Source: Stromatinia cepivora (taxonomy: Eukaryota; Ascomycota; Leotiomycetes; Helotiales; Sclerotiniaceae). Taken from it: a stretch of DNA of 64,000 bases. Of this stretch, positions 61,435 to 64,000 are shown piece after piece. The position numbers and the translations under genes are program-made. The first letter of the stretch is position 1, and each line of letters starts with the position of its first letter. The stretch lies in assembly GCA_014898415.1 (NCBI GenBank), contig RCTD01000014.1, positions 124,001-188,000 on the forward strand, written 5' to 3'. The notes beneath the pieces were generated by a model. That model made no database searches, had not been told where the DNA came from, and saw nothing but the letters and a program-made list of their open reading frames with translations.

Positions 61435-63827
61435 ATGGGATCACAAACCCCTCCCAATGCATTGGATTCATTAGCCACAGAACTATGGCGCCATCCCGAT
61501 CCGACCTCAACCCGCATGTATGAATTCAAAGAAATCGTTAACGAGAAATATAACTTGAAGTTGGAGAGTTATGATGATTTGTATCGGTGGTCTATTGGAA
61601 ATATAGCTGAGTTTTGGGAGGAGACTTGGTGGTTTACGGGAATTAGGGCCGAGCGTGGATTTGATAAGGTATGCAGGGAGATGGCTTTTGGATTGTCTGT
61701 CTTGTGATGGTTTTGATGTCTTTTCCTTTTGGCGCCGGGGTTGGAGGTGGACGGGAGAAGAGGGGTCGATGAGGTCGATGAGGTCGATGTACTCTTATTT
61801 CGAAAAATGCCGTTTAGGCTCATTGCGAGGGACTATAGGGAACTGAGCCAGAGACTGTTAGTTTTCAAGTGTAGTAGTGCTACATACTCTGGCTCGCAAG
61901 CAAAAAGCATAAAGAACGCCTCTACACATTCCTGCAAGACTAACAATACCAGGTCATTGACAACAATGCGCCCATGTTTCCTCGACCCAACTTCTTCCAA
62001 GGATCCCTCCTCAACTTTGCCGAAAACCTCCTTTACCCCGCCAACCTCAGTATCGATCCCGATTCTCCAGCCATCATTGCCGCCACAGAATCCACCCGTT
62101 CCACCGTTTCCTGGGCTGAACTACGAGAACAAGTTCGCAAATGTACCAATGCCCTTCGAACACTCGGTGTCAAACCTCATGACCGAGTTGCTGGTTTCGT
62201 GGGAAATCATACGAATACCGTTGTAGCTATGCTCGCTGCTGCATCTTTAGGAGCAATCTGGACGGGTGTCAGTCCTGATACGGGAGTTGCGGCTGTTTTG
62301 GATCGATTGGTGCAGATTGAACCTGTGGTGCTTTTTGCTGATAACGGCGTTGAGTATAATGGGAGATTTCATGAAAGTTTGAGTAAAGCACGTGAAATTG
62401 TGAAGGAATTACAGGGGCTTAAACGGCTGATTATTTTTGATACTGTGGATTTACCAGTTGAGATTGAAGGTTTTGACATCAAGGATGGAAAAGCGGAGAC
62501 TTTTGATGAATTTTTGAAAAGGTGAGTTGTTTTAATATTCTCCCTTTCATTTCGTCCCCAATACTTATCAAAACCCAGCGCCTCTGATCCAAATGCCCCA
62601 TTAAAATTCATACAACTCCCACCAGATACCCCGTTATATATTCTCTACTCCTCAGGCACAACCGGAAAGCCAAAATGCATCATCCACTCCTCCCTTGGAA
62701 CCCTCATCCAGCACAAAAAAGAACACATTCTCCACTGTGACATGCGTCCCGGTGATCGCCTCTTCTACTTCACTACATGTACATGGATGATGTGGCATTG
62801 GCTCATATCCGGTTTGGCATCTGGAACCACTATAGTTCTCTATGACGGCTCACCCTTTAAACCGCATTCTCATCTCTCCATGCCTCTCCTCATCCAGGAA
62901 TTAGGAATTACCCATTTCGGCACCAGTGCGAAATATCTTTCCATCCTCGAACAAAATAACATCCTCCCCCTAAAACAAAACATTAATCTCTCCACCCTCC
63001 GCGCAATCTACTCCACCGGCTCCCCATTAGCCCCCTCAACCTTCAAATACATCTACTCCGCCGGTGCCTTCCCACCATCCATAAACCTCGGTTCCATAAC
63101 CGGCGGCACAGATATAATCTCACTCTTCGGAGCCCCATCCCCCCTCTCCCCAGTACACACAGGCGAAATCCAAGTCCGCGCCCTCGGCATGTCCATAACG
63201 GCCTATTCCCCCGACGGCGTCCCCATCCTCTTCGGCTCACCCGGCGACCTCGTCTGCACGCAACCCTTCCCCAGCCAACCCACCACCTTCTTCTCTCCAG
63301 ACCCCCACACCGGCCTTCAAAAATACCACGAATCGTATTTCCAGCAATTTCCAGGCGTATGGCACCACGGCGATTTCATCAAATTCTCCCCCGAAACAGG
63401 GGGTATCTACATGTTAGGACGCTCGGACGGAATCCTCAAACCATCCGGTGTGCGTTTCGGCTCCGCGGAAATATATAATATACTCCTTAAACACTTTAGC
63501 GAATCGATCGAAGATGCGCTCTGTATAGGACGACGACGTCCTACCGATGACGATGAAACTGTTGTTCTTTTTGTGAAAATGTCTCCAAATCACACATTTG
63601 ACGAGGAACTCAAGGGCAGGATTAGGAAAGTTATTAGAAAGGAATTAAGCGCGAGACATGTACCCGGGATCATCGATGAGTGTTTTGAGATTCCCGTCAC
63701 GACGAATGGGAAGAAGGTTGAGGTGGCCGTTAAACAGATTCTGGGTGGCGTGTTTGTGAAGACTAGTGCTAGTGTGGCTAATAGGGAGTGTTTGGATTGG
63801 TATCGCGGGTGGGCGGAGAGGTGTTAG
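61435..63827 (+). CDS. acetoacetyl-CoA synthetase
   Basis: Three exons (61435..61668, 61953..62521, 62579..63827) give 683 aa. The enzyme activates acetoacetate to acetoacetyl-CoA through an adenylate in the cytosol, feeding sterol or lipid synthesis or acetoacetate use. The N-terminal block SLATELWRHPDPTSTRMYEF and WSIGNIAEFWEETW are typical of AACS rather than acetyl-CoA synthetase. Adenylate-forming motifs are visible: YSSGTTGKPKC (about 291), ITGGTD, GVWHHGDF, GRSDGILKPSGVRFGSAEIY and the C-terminal lysine region TTNGKKVEVAVKQIL. Length is normal. Intron 1 is 284 bp, long for this window, and includes a GAGGTCGAT triple repeat. The start MGSQTPPNAL is the first ATG after a CT-rich leader. 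Confidence 0.94.
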
Positions 63828-64000
63828 GGGGTTGAGGAGTGAGAATAGGTAGAGAGTGGTAAAGGATGAGGGAATAAAAATACAGAGTCTGATAGAAAGA
63901 TAGAGAGATAGAGAAAGATATAAAATAAAAGTCAAGAACAGGAACAGGAATAAGAATAAGAATAAGGAATTAGGAATTAGGAATTAGGAATAATTCTACC
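63828..64000. other. 3' flank with short purine-rich repeats
   Basis: Downstream of acetoacetyl-CoA synthetase: GATAGAGA, GGAACA, AATAAG and GGAATTA short repeats to the window end. No gene seen. Confidence 0.5.

Overview
The window looks like nuclear DNA of a filamentous ascomycete. The genes are split by short introns (about 50-100 bp) with GTRNGT donors, CTRAC/CTAAT branch sites and YAG acceptors. The gene content (Zn2Cys6 regulator, S10 carboxypeptidase with a lipid-anchor-like tail, Ris1/Uls1-type SNF2 ATPase, fungal RNPS1-like SR protein) and the AT-rich, microsatellite-rich spacers fit a Leotiomycete. Botrytis or Sclerotinia relatives are my guess, not a demonstrated assignment. I see no rRNA, tRNA, CRISPR or intact transposon.

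Layout. 0-5 kb: a small hypothetical gene (-) and a secreted pepsin-fold protein whose two catalytic Asp motifs are both lost (+). 5.4-8.9 kb: a six-exon Zn2Cys6 transcription factor (+). 9.3-11.1 kb: a non-coding, multiply spliced minus-strand gene with six introns, each holding one box C/D snoRNA. 12.1-13.3 kb: fructose-1,6-bisphosphatase (+), with CreA-like motifs upstream. 14.5-15.7 kb: an RNPS1-like RRM/SR protein (-). 16.9-17.8 kb: a decayed AT-rich tandem repeat whose units contain inverted arms. 18.3-20.7 kb: divergent COQ3 (-) and RIB3 (+). 21.9-23.4 kb: a four-finger C2H2 factor (-) with a long, apparently spliced leader. 23.4-36.5 kb: about 13 kb with only one orphan repeat protein recognised. 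36.5-38.8 kb: serine carboxypeptidase (+). 40.6-45.3 kb: a Uls1/Ris1-like SNF2-RING protein (-). 49.3-51.3 kb: an RE/SP-rich coiled protein (+). 52.8-54.6 kb: a multi-pass DUF1295/steroid-reductase-like enzyme (-). 56.2-58.2 kb: LCB2, serine palmitoyltransferase subunit 2 (-). 61.4-63.8 kb: acetoacetyl-CoA synthetase (+).

Most genes are unrelated housekeeping or regulatory units, each with its own promoter. The main discovery is the snoRNA host gene. By complementarity to 25S/18S rRNA, its six intronic snoRNAs correspond in 5'->3' order to yeast snR78, snR77, snR76, snR75, snR74 (U27) and snR73. That is the order of the S. cerevisiae snR78-snR72 polycistron, here repackaged as one snoRNA per intron. 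Every D box lies 65-75 nt from its 3' splice site. rRNA sequences and yeast numbering used for these assignments are from memory and should be checked by alignment.
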